The translations under genes were made by a program, and so were the position numbers. 64,000 nucleotides of DNA from JAHBXL01 sp964409775 (GTDB lineage: Bacteria; Planctomycetota; Phycisphaerae; Phycisphaerales; UBA1924): assembly GCA_964409775.1 (NCBI GenBank), contig CAYPEI010000015.1, forward strand, positions 1 through 64,000, written 5' to 3'. Shown piece after piece: positions 40,808 through 48,407 of the stretch (within the stretch, counting starts at the first letter, position 1; the number at the start of each line of letters is the position of its first letter). The notes beneath the pieces were generated by a model, which worked only from the letters and a program-made list of their open reading frames with translations, was not told the DNA's origin and ran no database searches.

Positions 40808-43441
40808 CTACTCCAGGTCCGCATCCGTCGGCATGGTCAGGATGGAGTGCCGAATGCCCCAGAGGCCGATCTTCGCCCCATCATCAAAGTCCCGCATCGG
40901 CGCATCGTCGATGCCATACCCGCCGCGCGCCACGAACATCGTGTTGATCTTCCAGTCGCGGTGATCGCCCGGGTCCCATCGAAAGGCATAGAACGCCCCG
41001 TCAGGACCGTCCGCAAACCCAAGGGCAACGCGCGACCGCGTCCATTCGTCGTACAACTGGCTGGTCAGCCAGCCGTCATCGAGGGACTTGTTCCCGATGC
41101 GCATCGTCCGCCATCCCGTCCACGTCCCGTTCCCATCCTGCCAGCCCGTGTGAAAGATCACCAGGTTCTGCTTCCCGCCCAGGTTCGGATACACCGCCAC
41201 CGGCCTGCTCGTGCAATGGCACGGCCTGCCCCCATGCGTCCACTCTGCTTGCGACTCCGCGAGGTCATCGCCCTCGATGCGGAGCGTGGCGACCCGCATG
41301 GTGAACGGCCCGTGCTTGTCATGGGTCCACGATCCCACCACGGTGATCGAGCCATCCGCCGGCTGAACGGCCATCCCCGGCGGCACCGCGCTCTTCAACT
41401 CCAGTTCCTTCGCCGCGCCGACTTCAAACTTCTCACCCGCCGTCACCCACCTCGCCTCGATCCGCCCATCGTCGTGCCGCGACAGCACCAGCACCCTCCC
41501 GCCAATCATCAAGCCCGACACGTCCCCCTGTCCCAGTTCGCGCAGCGCCTGCAGCGCACCCACCACCGGCGCTCCCCCCGCCTCCGCGGCCGTGGTCACT
41601 CTCGCCGCCGCCCACCCGTCGAACCGCTTCACGAACAGCACACCGAACTCCGGCCCGCCAACCAGCACCGGGTCCGCTCGCGATGACGACGAGGCCGCCT
41701 CCGTCTCGTCGGTCCACTCCTCGCTCCCCTTGTGCATCTTCACCGTGACCGCGGTCTGCTTGTGTGTCGCCGCGGCCAGCATCACCTTCCCGCCCACCAC
41801 CGCCAGGCTCGGCGCCGATCCGATCAGCGCGTGCGTCTTCCGCTCCCCGGCATGCGTGGAGCCGCCGTAGTTCACATCCGCCAGCACTTCCCCCTCATCG
41901 AACTCCCCGTTGTGGTTCCAGTCGATCAGCGTCGTCCCGTCCCCGTTGTCCTTGAGCGAAAACCGGAACGGGTGATTCGCCAGGAACTTCACGCGCTCGT
42001 ACGCGAACGGCAGTTTCTCGCGCAGGCGATGTTCATCAAGCACCACCTCGCGGAACTCGCCGTTGGAAAAGTGCGGCTTCGCGCCGTCGCCGTCAAAGCC
42101 GTACGAGTACGCATAGTTCATCATCGACGTGTACAGCGGGCACCACCCCGGCGCCGAGTCCCCCGTGTGCGACAGCGACATCTGGTGCCCGAGTTCGTGC
42201 GCGAACACCGCCCAGTTGTTGCCGCAGCCCCCCATGTCCCCCGTCTCGCTCGACTGCCCGCCTCCCCACGGCGTCACCTGCATCCAGTGCATCATGCCGC
42301 GCTCTGGCCGGGGAAAGTACTTCCCTCCTACGTCCCACCACGGCATCTTCTGGTCCGCCGCGGCCACGCCCGGCCCGGCATCGCGGAAATGCAGCCACAC
42401 GCCCGTCGTCCCATCCGGGTTCGCGCAGTGCAGATCGCGATACGCCTTCTGGATCCGCGGCATCTCCCCTTCAAACTGCTTCCGGTCCACCTGCTCGAAG
42501 TACGAGATGTTGACGATCAGGTCCTTCCGCCGCGGATCGAGTCTCGCATCCGCCTCCGATGCGCTCGCATCCTTCTTCCACACGCCGAGCCTCGCACCGA
42601 GGTCCGCGACGCGCCCCGGCGGAAGCCCGTGCACCTCCCACCCGTCAAGCAGTCCATCGCCGTCCGTGTCGCGGTCGCGGGGGTCCGTCCCGATCTCCTT
42701 CTCCTCCGCATCGCTCAACCCATCGAAGTCCGAGTCCCGGGCATCTGGGCTCACGATCACGGCATACCTCACCACCCGGTGTGCATACGGCAGGCTCGTC
42801 GCGAACACCGTCCACCCCATCAGCCCGCCCATCGCGCTCACGTTCGATTCAAACCTGCACACTTCGCTCGCCGCGGCGTCATATGGCGGCTTGCTCAGAG
42901 ACCACGCCGTCGGCTGCAACTGCTTCAGACGTTCCGCCCACCCCTCCCCGAGCCTGTTGTCCTTGTCGATCTGCCAGTTCGCACCCGAAGCGTCCTGAAT
43001 CCGAGGCGCCACATTCCACACGATGCCGGTGAACTTCTGCCCCTCCTTCGCCGCGATCACCACGCGCTCCCCCGCTACCCCGCCCGCGCCGATCGGCACC
43101 ACCACCACCCGTCCTTCTTCCACCACAACCACGCGAACGCCGGGCGCACCAACCGACGCCGGCCACACCGCAAGCCCGACCGCGTCGGGGCTCACATCGC
43201 GCGACAGGATGCGCCAGTTCGCCGCCTTCCACCCGTTCACCGAGGCCGCGACGCACAAGTCCCGGTTCCCGTTGATCGTCAGGCAGTCCGCAAAGCCATC
43301 CCCATTGACATCCCCCGCCGCGAACACCTTGCAGTCCGTCCCGGTCGTGATCCAGTCCGATGCAGGAAGTTCATCCGCCCGCGCGGCGAGTGCAGCCATC
43401 GAAATCACTGCGCACACCGTCATCAGCACGCCGCTCTTCAT
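40808..43441 (-). CDS. Secreted metzincin-like metalloprotease with FG-GAP and Ca-binding repeats
   Basis: 877 residues from MKSGVLMTVC, a signal peptide. Residues about 36-130 include an FG-GAP/VCBS-like repeat (AAGDVNGDGFADCLTI). Residues about 235-270 are thrombospondin type 3-like calcium loops (DSDFDGLSDAEEKEIGTDP, DTDGDGLLDGWEV). The protease-like core has HELGHQMSLSH at 415-425, i.e. HExxHxxSxxH, followed by the Met-turn-like TSMMNYAYSY about 15 residues on. Metzincins usually have Gly where Ser is here. The C-terminal half (about 540-877) looks like a beta-propeller of repeated strands. Likely an envelope or extracellular protease; activity is not certain given the G-to-S change. Confidence 0.75.
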   Translation of the reverse strand: MKSGVLMTVCAVISMAALAARADELPASDWITTGTDCKVFAAGDVNGDGFADCLTINGNRDLCVAASVNGWKAANWRILSRDVSPDAVGLAVWPASVGAPGVRVVVVEEGRVVVVPIGAGGVAGERVVIAAKEGQKFTGIVWNVAPRIQDASGANWQIDKDNRLGEGWAERLKQLQPTAWSLSKPPYDAAASEVCRFESNVSAMGGLMGWTVFATSLPYAHRVVRYAVIVSPDARDSDFDGLSDAEEKEIGTDPRDRDTDGDGLLDGWEVHGLPPGRVADLGARLGVWKKDASASEADARLDPRRKDLIVNISYFEQVDRKQFEGEMPRIQKAYRDLHCANPDGTTGVWLHFRDAGPGVAAADQKMPWWDVGGKYFPRPERGMMHWMQVTPWGGGQSSETGDMGGCGNNWAVFAHELGHQMSLSHTGDSAPGWCPLYTSMMNYAYSYGFDGDGAKPHFSNGEFREVVLDEHRLREKLPFAYERVKFLANHPFRFSLKDNGDGTTLIDWNHNGEFDEGEVLADVNYGGSTHAGERKTHALIGSAPSLAVVGGKVMLAAATHKQTAVTVKMHKGSEEWTDETEAASSSSRADPVLVGGPEFGVLFVKRFDGWAAARVTTAAEAGGAPVVGALQALRELGQGDVSGLMIGGRVLVLSRHDDGRIEARWVTAGEKFEVGAAKELELKSAVPPGMAVQPADGSITVVGSWTHDKHGPFTMRVATLRIEGDDLAESQAEWTHGGRPCHCTSRPVAVYPNLGGKQNLVIFHTGWQDGNGTWTGWRTMRIGNKSLDDGWLTSQLYDEWTRSRVALGFADGPDGAFYAFRWDPGDHRDWKINTMFVARGGYGIDDAPMRDFDDGAKIGLWGIRHSILTMPTDADLE

Positions 43442-43536
43442 CCAGCCGATGGTACTCGGCGGATGGCTTGACCAACTCCCTTCGCGTTGACGTTCCACTT
43501 GCCACGGCGGGCGACTCCGAGATCCATCCCGTGCCG

Positions 43537-43560
43537 CCGAGGTCGGCTTGGCGACCTCGG
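43537..43560. repeat. Perfect 9-bp inverted repeat
   Basis: CCGAGGTCG (43537-43545) and CGACCTCGG (43552-43560) flank a 6-base loop. It lies upstream of the metzincin-like gene at the edge of the 1-kb gene-free region 43442-44451. It could be a hairpin in the leader of that gene or a terminator; no T-tract follows on either strand. The interval 43561-43800 shows nothing else beyond an AT-richer stretch near 43735. Confidence 0.4.
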
Positions 43561-43863
43561 TGCAGTTCTGCTCGTTCTGAAACGGGGGCGGACGGCACAG
43601 GCGGTCTCGTCTTGTCTTGAAGTGCCCCCGGTCACGCGGCCGGCTCCGCGGCCGAGCGGCCAGTGTCTTCATCTCTCCCCTCCCCTCGCCGCCGCCCTCT
43701 CACCCCCATCCCACTTGACGACCCCATGACCCATACATTATGCTAACTCTATGCGCCCTGCCACACCGGCACCGCTCCTCCTGAACCTCAGAAAAACCCC
43801 CGAATCAGGCTGTCCTGCGCGCAGATTCTGTGTTCCCCGCGTCCGGTGCCTCATCCCTTCCAC

Positions 43864-43905
43864 GACCTCGCCACTCGCCGCTCGCCGCTCGCCGCTCCGA
43901 CAACC
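43864..43905 (+). repeat. Period-7 array B
   Basis: Six in-phase heptamers: GACCTCG, CCACTCG, CCGCTCG, CCGCTCG, CCGCTCC, GACAACC. It forms the left boundary of the first 194-bp unit and shares its last units with array C at 44043-44098. Confidence 0.65.
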
Positions 43906-44042
43906 TCCCCCCGCGGGGAGGTGCCTCGCGAAGCGAGGCGGTGGGGGCTCCTGCCTTTTCTACGAATCCTCCCGCTCTCCACTCGCTCCTCCCCCGCGTT
44001 CCGGCGACTCTGCGCGCAGATTCCCTCTTCTCCATGTCTTCC

Positions 44043-44098
44043 CCACCCGCCACTCGCCACTCGCCCCTTGCCACTCGCCGCTCGCCGCTCCGACAACC
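44043..44098 (+). repeat. Period-7 array C
   Basis: Eight in-phase heptamers: CCACCCG, CCACTCG, CCACTCG, CCCCTTG, CCACTCG, CCGCTCG, CCGCTCC, GACAACC. It separates the first and second 194-bp units. The number of heptamers differs from array B although the flanks are the same, as expected if units are gained and lost by slippage. Confidence 0.75.
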
Positions 44099-44229
44099 TC
44101 CCCCCGCGGGGGAGGTGCCTCGCGAAGCGAGGCGGTGGGGGCTCCTGCCTTTTCTACGAATCCTCCCGCTCTCCACTCGCTCCTCCCCCGCGTTCCGGCG
44201 ACTCTGCGCGCAGATTCCCTCTTCTCCAT

Positions 44230-44329
44230 NNNNNNNNNNNNNNNNNNNNNNNNNNNNNNNNNNNNNNNNNNNNNNNNNNNNNNNNNNNNNNNNNNNNNNN
44301 NNNNNNNNNNNNNNNNNNNNNNNNNNNNN
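44230..44329. other. Scaffold gap of 100 N
   Basis: Exactly 100 unresolved bases, the conventional placeholder for a gap of unknown size. It interrupts the 194-bp tandem array, so at least part of a repeat unit and possibly several units are missing. Confidence 0.98.
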
Positions 44330-44366
44330 GGGGGCTCCTGCCTTTTCTACGAATCCTCCCGCTCTC

Positions 44367-44436
44367 CACTCCCCACTCGCCACTCCCCACTTCCGACTTC
44401 CGACATCCGACATCCGACATCCGACATCCCACATCC
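44367..44436 (+). repeat. Period-7 array D, ten units
   Basis: Ten uninterrupted heptamers over exactly 70 bases: CACTCCC, CACTCGC, CACTCCC, CACTTCC, GACTTCC, then GACATCC four times, then CACATCC. The gradual change along the array is what local duplication of neighbouring units produces. It ends 15 bases from the stop codon of the hydrolase gene on the minus strand. Confidence 0.85.
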
Positions 44437-44451
44437 CCCTCCCCTCCAACT

Positions 44452-45645
44452 TCACTTCTTCCGCCTCTTCTCCTCTGTCTTGATCAGCGTCGTCACACGT
44501 TCGGCCACATCGTTCGGCACAGGGAACGTCAGGTGATACTGACACACCCGCCACTTCCCCTCGACCTTCCGCACCACGCCCGTGCCGCGGCACGTTCCGT
44601 ACTTCTCGTTGTCCAGCAGTTCATCAAACCACGCGACCGACAATTCCCCTCCCTTCTCCGGCGGCACGAGCGACACGTTCCGGGCGCTGGCCCGAGGCGT
44701 GTACATCCACCCCTTCCCCTTGGCAAACAGCGGATCGGTGTACGCATGGAACTGCTCCAGCGTCCACCGCTCGCCCGCATCCGTCCCGATGAACACCGCC
44801 TCGGGCGCATACAGCGCGAAGTACGCCGACCCATCCGCCTTCGCCGCCGCGGCGTGCAACTGATCCAGCAGGTCCAGCACTTCGCGCTCCGCCTTTCCGA
44901 TCACCACGGGCGCGGGCGCCTTCGCGGCGAGTCTGTCGAGTTCGTCCATGATGTCCTTCGCACCAAGTGTCCGGATGATGTGCCCCTGCCCGTTCACGCT
45001 CGTCGTCACGATGTCGAGTTCATACTTCTTCCCAAACGCCGCCGCCTTGTCCATCGTCGCGCGCCACGTGAAGTCATCCTGCTCGCCCACCCACAGACGG
45101 ATCGGCACGCCCGCCTCCTTCAGCGCGGGCCCCAGTTTCCGCTCATCCGCCTTCGCGGGCAGAGCCCCGGGAAACCCGATCACGCTCGCCGTCCGCTCCG
45201 GATACATCCACGCGAACACAAACGCGCTCAGACCGCCGTTGCTCGCCCCCGCAACGTGATACCGCCCCCCCGCTGCTCGCACCGTCCGGTCCAGGTCCTC
45301 CAGCAGCGGCGGCATCAGGTCCTTGGCGCTGGTGACGAACAACTTGCCCGCCGGCGGCCGCGGCGACACCAGGATCCACCCCCGCCCCGTCGCTTCTTCG
45401 GCAAACATCTGCCGCATCCCCCGCTCATACTCCTCCGTCTGCTGGCCCGGCGGGAACAGGACCAGCACGTGCGCGGGGTCGTCGAGCCTGTGGTCCGGCG
45501 ATGCCAGGTAAGTCAGGACCATGGAGCCCTCAGCACACTGAACCTCATGCGTAGTCACGTTCGGCGGCTTGGCATGGGCGCTCTGCGCGAAGGCGAGCAC
45601 CGCCGCGGCGAAGGCGGACGGGAATCGGAGGTGATGCATCAGCAT
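44452..45645 (-). CDS. Secreted alpha/beta hydrolase fused to SnoaL-like domain
   Basis: 397 residues from MLMHHLRFPSAFAAAVLAFA, a signal peptide ending near AHAKPP. Residues about 25-265 are an alpha/beta hydrolase of the esterase/depolymerase type: LVLFPPGQQTEEYERG, nucleophile elbow GASNGG (about 156), PIRLWVGEQDDFTW with the acidic residue, and GQGHIIR with the His. Residues about 275-390 are a SnoaL/DUF4440-like cone (VLDLLDQLHAAAAKADGSAY, FALYAPEAVFIGTDAGERW, KWRVCQYHLTFPVPN). The substrate is unknown. A second ATG two codons later is equally possible. The 3' end of the gene abuts the period-7 array D. Confidence 0.78.
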   Translation of the reverse strand: MLMHHLRFPSAFAAAVLAFAQSAHAKPPNVTTHEVQCAEGSMVLTYLASPDHRLDDPAHVLVLFPPGQQTEEYERGMRQMFAEEATGRGWILVSPRPPAGKLFVTSAKDLMPPLLEDLDRTVRAAGGRYHVAGASNGGLSAFVFAWMYPERTASVIGFPGALPAKADERKLGPALKEAGVPIRLWVGEQDDFTWRATMDKAAAFGKKYELDIVTTSVNGQGHIIRTLGAKDIMDELDRLAAKAPAPVVIGKAEREVLDLLDQLHAAAAKADGSAYFALYAPEAVFIGTDAGERWTLEQFHAYTDPLFAKGKGWMYTPRASARNVSLVPPEKGGELSVAWFDELLDNEKYGTCRGTGVVRKVEGKWRVCQYHLTFPVPNDVAERVTTLIKTEEKRRKK

Positions 45646-46001
45646 GCTGCCAGCATACCCGGCGCGCTTGTCGCGCCGATGGGCTGCCAACCCGGGCTGA
45701 GCGGGCGACAAGAGAGGCCGGGCCGGTACCGGACGGACACGCGGGCTTGGCGCACTCTTCGCGATCCGGCGAGCCACGGCGTCCAAGCCGACCCAACGTC
45801 GCTCATCGCTCTCAAAGCCCGTATTCACAGCACCTTATGCACGACCTCACTCAGGGCGCGACTTCGGTTCCTCGGCAGTTCGAACAGTCTTCCACCGTGT
45901 CCCGCTCGTTGCATTTCCCCTCAGAATCAGTTATTCTGCCTCGCCGCGGTAGGTCTGAACCAACGCCGCGATCCTCGTGACGGCTCAAGGAAGTGCCACG
46001 C
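45646..46001. other. Divergent intergenic region, 356 bases
   Basis: No gene is supported. It should carry the promoter of the hydrolase on the minus strand, not identified, and that of the PEP-CTERM-like gene on the plus strand, described separately at 45909-45937. Confidence 0.4.
45909..45937 (+). promoter_or_regulatory. Sigma-70-like promoter with overlapping inverted repeat
   Basis: TTGCAT (45909-45914) and TATTCT (45932-45937) with an exact 17-base spacer, about 65 bases before the start codon at 46002. AGAAT and ATTCT, separated by CAGTT, form an inverted repeat across the -10 box, which could be an operator. Confidence 0.5.
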
Positions 46002-46712
46002 ATGAACTCGTCAGCACATCGCATCGCAGGGGTATTGGCGGTCGCCGCGGCGGCAGGTGCCGCGAGCGGCGCAACGGTCAACAGTTCCGCGCGCGGCTGG
46101 TACGACTCCACCGGTCGGCATGTCTCGAACAACAACTACCTGACCGGCAACGCCTCCGGCACGGTGTATCGCTCGTGGTTTACGTTCAATCTTCCAACGC
46201 CGCCGATCGGCCAGGGCGTGGTCTCGGCGACGCTCCGGACCAACGCGTTCTCGGTGACCTCCAACATCGGCCTGACGCTGTACGACTTCACGGGCTCGGT
46301 CGCCGGGTTGTCGGCAAGCACACCGAGCGGCGATCCGGCGGGCCTGGCTCGCTACGCAGACCTCGGCGCGGGGACGATCTACGGCAGCCGGAACTTCCTG
46401 ACCGGCGAGGCCAACTCGTTTGTCACCTACAGCCTCAACGCCGATGCCCTGAGCGCCATCAACGCCGGCCTCGGCAGCGCGTTCGCAATCGGCGGCGCAT
46501 CGAACTCCGAGAGTTCCTCGGGTGCGTTCGCCTATGGAAGTTCCGACTCCGCCGCCGCGTTTGACGGCAGCGTGCAGTTGATCCTCGAGTACGGCGATCT
46601 CAACCTTGTGCCGCTGCCGCCGGGCGTTGCGCTCGGCATGAGCGGTCTCGGGTGCGCCGCGTTCGCGGGCGTTCTCCATCGTCGCCGCCAGCGTGCCGCC
46701 GCGATGCGTTGA
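46002..46712 (+). CDS. Secreted PEP-CTERM-like protein
   Basis: 236 residues; AAGGAAG is 8 bases before the ATG. Signal peptide about 1-23 (HRIAGVLAVAAAAGAASG). The mature part is a beta-rich domain with Ser/Asn/Gly-rich strands (SARGWYDSTGRHVSNNNYL, YRSWFTFNLPTPPIGQGVVS) that recalls the jelly-roll or DNRLRE-like modules of surface proteins. The C-terminus carries VPLPPG, the hydrophobic ALGMSGLGCAAFAGVL and the basic HRRRQR, the three-part sorting signal also seen in the protein at 2768-3601. Likely exported and surface-attached through an exosortase-type pathway. Confidence 0.75.
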   Translation: MNSSAHRIAGVLAVAAAAGAASGATVNSSARGWYDSTGRHVSNNNYLTGNASGTVYRSWFTFNLPTPPIGQGVVSATLRTNAFSVTSNIGLTLYDFTGSVAGLSASTPSGDPAGLARYADLGAGTIYGSRNFLTGEANSFVTYSLNADALSAINAGLGSAFAIGGASNSESSSGAFAYGSSDSAAAFDGSVQLILEYGDLNLVPLPPGVALGMSGLGCAAFAGVLHRRRQRAAAMR

Positions 46713-46718
46713 TCGACT

Positions 46719-48407
46719 TCAGTTGAGGTCCGTGCAGAACCAGCCCGATTCGCCGCCGACCTTCACCCTCGCCAGCAGGTGCACGTTCACGCTCGTCTCG
46801 AGCAATCGACGCGACGCCTTCGGGCGATCGGTGAACAGGTGCAACTCGGCCCTCGGGGTCATGCCGCTCGCGGCGAGCCCGGCCGATTGCCCCAGCGCCG
46901 CCGCCAGCATGTGCGAGTGCGCATCGGCCCATGCCCCAGCGACAAGCAGTTCCGACAACGCCCGCTGCTCACCGGCGATGACCGATCCGGCATCATCGCC
47001 AGATTCCAGCCGCGACAGCAGGTGCACCGTGCCCGAACGATCCACGGCGAACTCGATCCCCTCGGCGTAAGGGCATCGCACGCTGACCGGTCGCAGACCA
47101 GGAAGCAGCAGCGCGAGCGCCGTCGGTTCATCCCGCGTCACTTCCGCCCGCTCTGAATCGAGGTCGTCTGCCGCTTCGCGTGTGTCCAGTTCTGAAGTGT
47201 CCGGGAGCGAAGCCCGGGGCAGGGACGCCGGCGCAGGCGGTCGCTCGGCGATGACGGTCTCGACTGGCAACGACACCGCCTCGAACTCCTGCGGAGCAGC
47301 CTGCGGCTCACGTTCGATCCTGATGAGCTCTTCGTCGATGCGCAGCGCCGGTCGAGGGGCAACCGGGACTCTCGCGGGCCGCGGAGCGCCGGCCGACTCG
47401 GAGGCTGCGTCCATCAGCGCCTCCATCGCCTCCGCGGGACTCAACTCGGTTCGACCGGAGAACAGCACCTCGGACGGCCGCGCCGACGCGATCCTCGCGC
47501 TGCAGACCGCGGTATCGACATCGCGCCCTATGAAGCGAGCGATCGAGTCGGCCAGACGCTTCGCCGCGGGCATGGCCTTGTCGTGCGCTGCACCCATCGC
47601 AGCGACGCGGATGATCGGAGCGGCTGAATCCACCCCCACCGTACCGAGGCTCGCCGACAACGCCTTGACGGAGGAATACGCGGCGACGACCGCCGCCTCA
47701 TCGACTCCCGTCAGCACGGTCACCACGCGGACGAGCGGGTTCGCGGCGAGCGAGGCTTCTTCCCCCGGATCCGCGCGAACGACCCAGCGGTCCGTCTGTT
47801 CGGCGGCAACGCGCAGCGCGGCCTGCAGGGAACTTTCGCTGGGAAGGGCCGTCGTACCGCCATCACCGCCGATCAACTCGACGGACGTCGAGTCCCGCTG
47901 CAGGCGCAGGTAGGCCACCGGCTTTCCGGAGGCCGCGGCGATCTCCCGGACATACTGCGCAGCCCACGCCGCGGCGAGCACCGGGAGATGCCCCAGAACG
48001 ATGCACTCAACGATCGCTGACGGAGCATCAGACACGGACTTTCGAACGTGCGGCCGTTCCTGCGTCGCGATTGGCGCGACATCGCCGCCGAAGCCAGGCG
48101 GCGGTTTGGCCGCGGCGACCGGGGGCGAAGGCGGCGCATCGTCAAGTTCGAGATCGTCCGCAGCGCCGGCGAGGCGAAGGACCGGCTGAGATCGACCCGG
48201 GCGAGCGCCCGCCGTGCTCTCGGGTGCCTGCGGCGTAGATGCCGCGACACCGTGACCCACTTCGCCCAGGAACAGGTCGGTCAGCGCGTCGAACTCCTCA
48301 CCCGTTGGCGGCGGGTTGGCGGGGGGCAGATTGTCCCATGAGGTTGGAGCATGACCGTTCCGCAACCGCGGCGTGCCGTGGCCGCCGTTTTCCGTTCGTC
48401 CGGTCAT
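46719..48407 (-). CDS. Divergent MinD/FlhG-like protein, partner of ParA-CBM48
   Basis: 562 residues. Residues 1-135 are Pro/Ala-rich and disordered. Residues about 136-330 (ECIVLGHLPVLAAAWAAQYV, VVTVLTGVDEAAVVAAYSSV, KAMPAAKRLADSIARFIGRD) recall the second half of MinD/FlhG-type NTPases, where an Ala/Tyr-Lys helix follows the VT strand, but no Walker A P-loop is present, so it may be a degenerate, non-hydrolysing member. After a second linker (about 345-430) a C-terminal domain follows (PYAEGIEFAVDRSGTVHLLS to GWFCTDLN). Its ATG overlaps the stop of the upstream ParA gene as ATGA. No firm family assignment. Confidence 0.6.
   Translation of the reverse strand: MTGRTENGGHGTPRLRNGHAPTSWDNLPPANPPPTGEEFDALTDLFLGEVGHGVAASTPQAPESTAGARPGRSQPVLRLAGAADDLELDDAPPSPPVAAAKPPPGFGGDVAPIATQERPHVRKSVSDAPSAIVECIVLGHLPVLAAAWAAQYVREIAAASGKPVAYLRLQRDSTSVELIGGDGGTTALPSESSLQAALRVAAEQTDRWVVRADPGEEASLAANPLVRVVTVLTGVDEAAVVAAYSSVKALSASLGTVGVDSAAPIIRVAAMGAAHDKAMPAAKRLADSIARFIGRDVDTAVCSARIASARPSEVLFSGRTELSPAEAMEALMDAASESAGAPRPARVPVAPRPALRIDEELIRIEREPQAAPQEFEAVSLPVETVIAERPPAPASLPRASLPDTSELDTREAADDLDSERAEVTRDEPTALALLLPGLRPVSVRCPYAEGIEFAVDRSGTVHLLSRLESGDDAGSVIAGEQRALSELLVAGAWADAHSHMLAAALGQSAGLAASGMTPRAELHLFTDRPKASRRLLETSVNVHLLARVKVGGESGWFCTDLN

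Larger units (their letters stand above)
43816..44436. repeat. Intergenic tandem array, about 194-bp units, with scaffold gap
   Basis: A unit recurs with a 194-base period: its hairpin GCCTCGC-GAA-GCGAGGC is at 43923-43939 and again at 44117-44133, with about 115 following bases (to 43917+117 and 44229) practically identical. A third, partial copy resumes at 44330 right after the N run. The block CTGCGCGCAGATTC at 43816 is a diverged relic of the unit end. Each unit boundary holds a 7-bp array. The repeat explains why the assembly broke here, and the true copy number is unknown. Open frames across it on both strands are low-complexity and not taken as genes. Confidence 0.8.

Noticed and set aside
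43864..44436. Possible CRISPR array in the repeat-rich intergenic region
   Set aside because: The repeats are contiguous 7-bp units and 194-bp tandem copies with no unique spacers of 30-40 bases, and no cas gene is in the window.
43846..46005. 719-codon plus-strand frame from the repeat array into the hydrolase gene
   Set aside because: It spans the 100-N gap and the antisense of the hydrolase-SnoaL gene; the first part only translates the tandem repeats.
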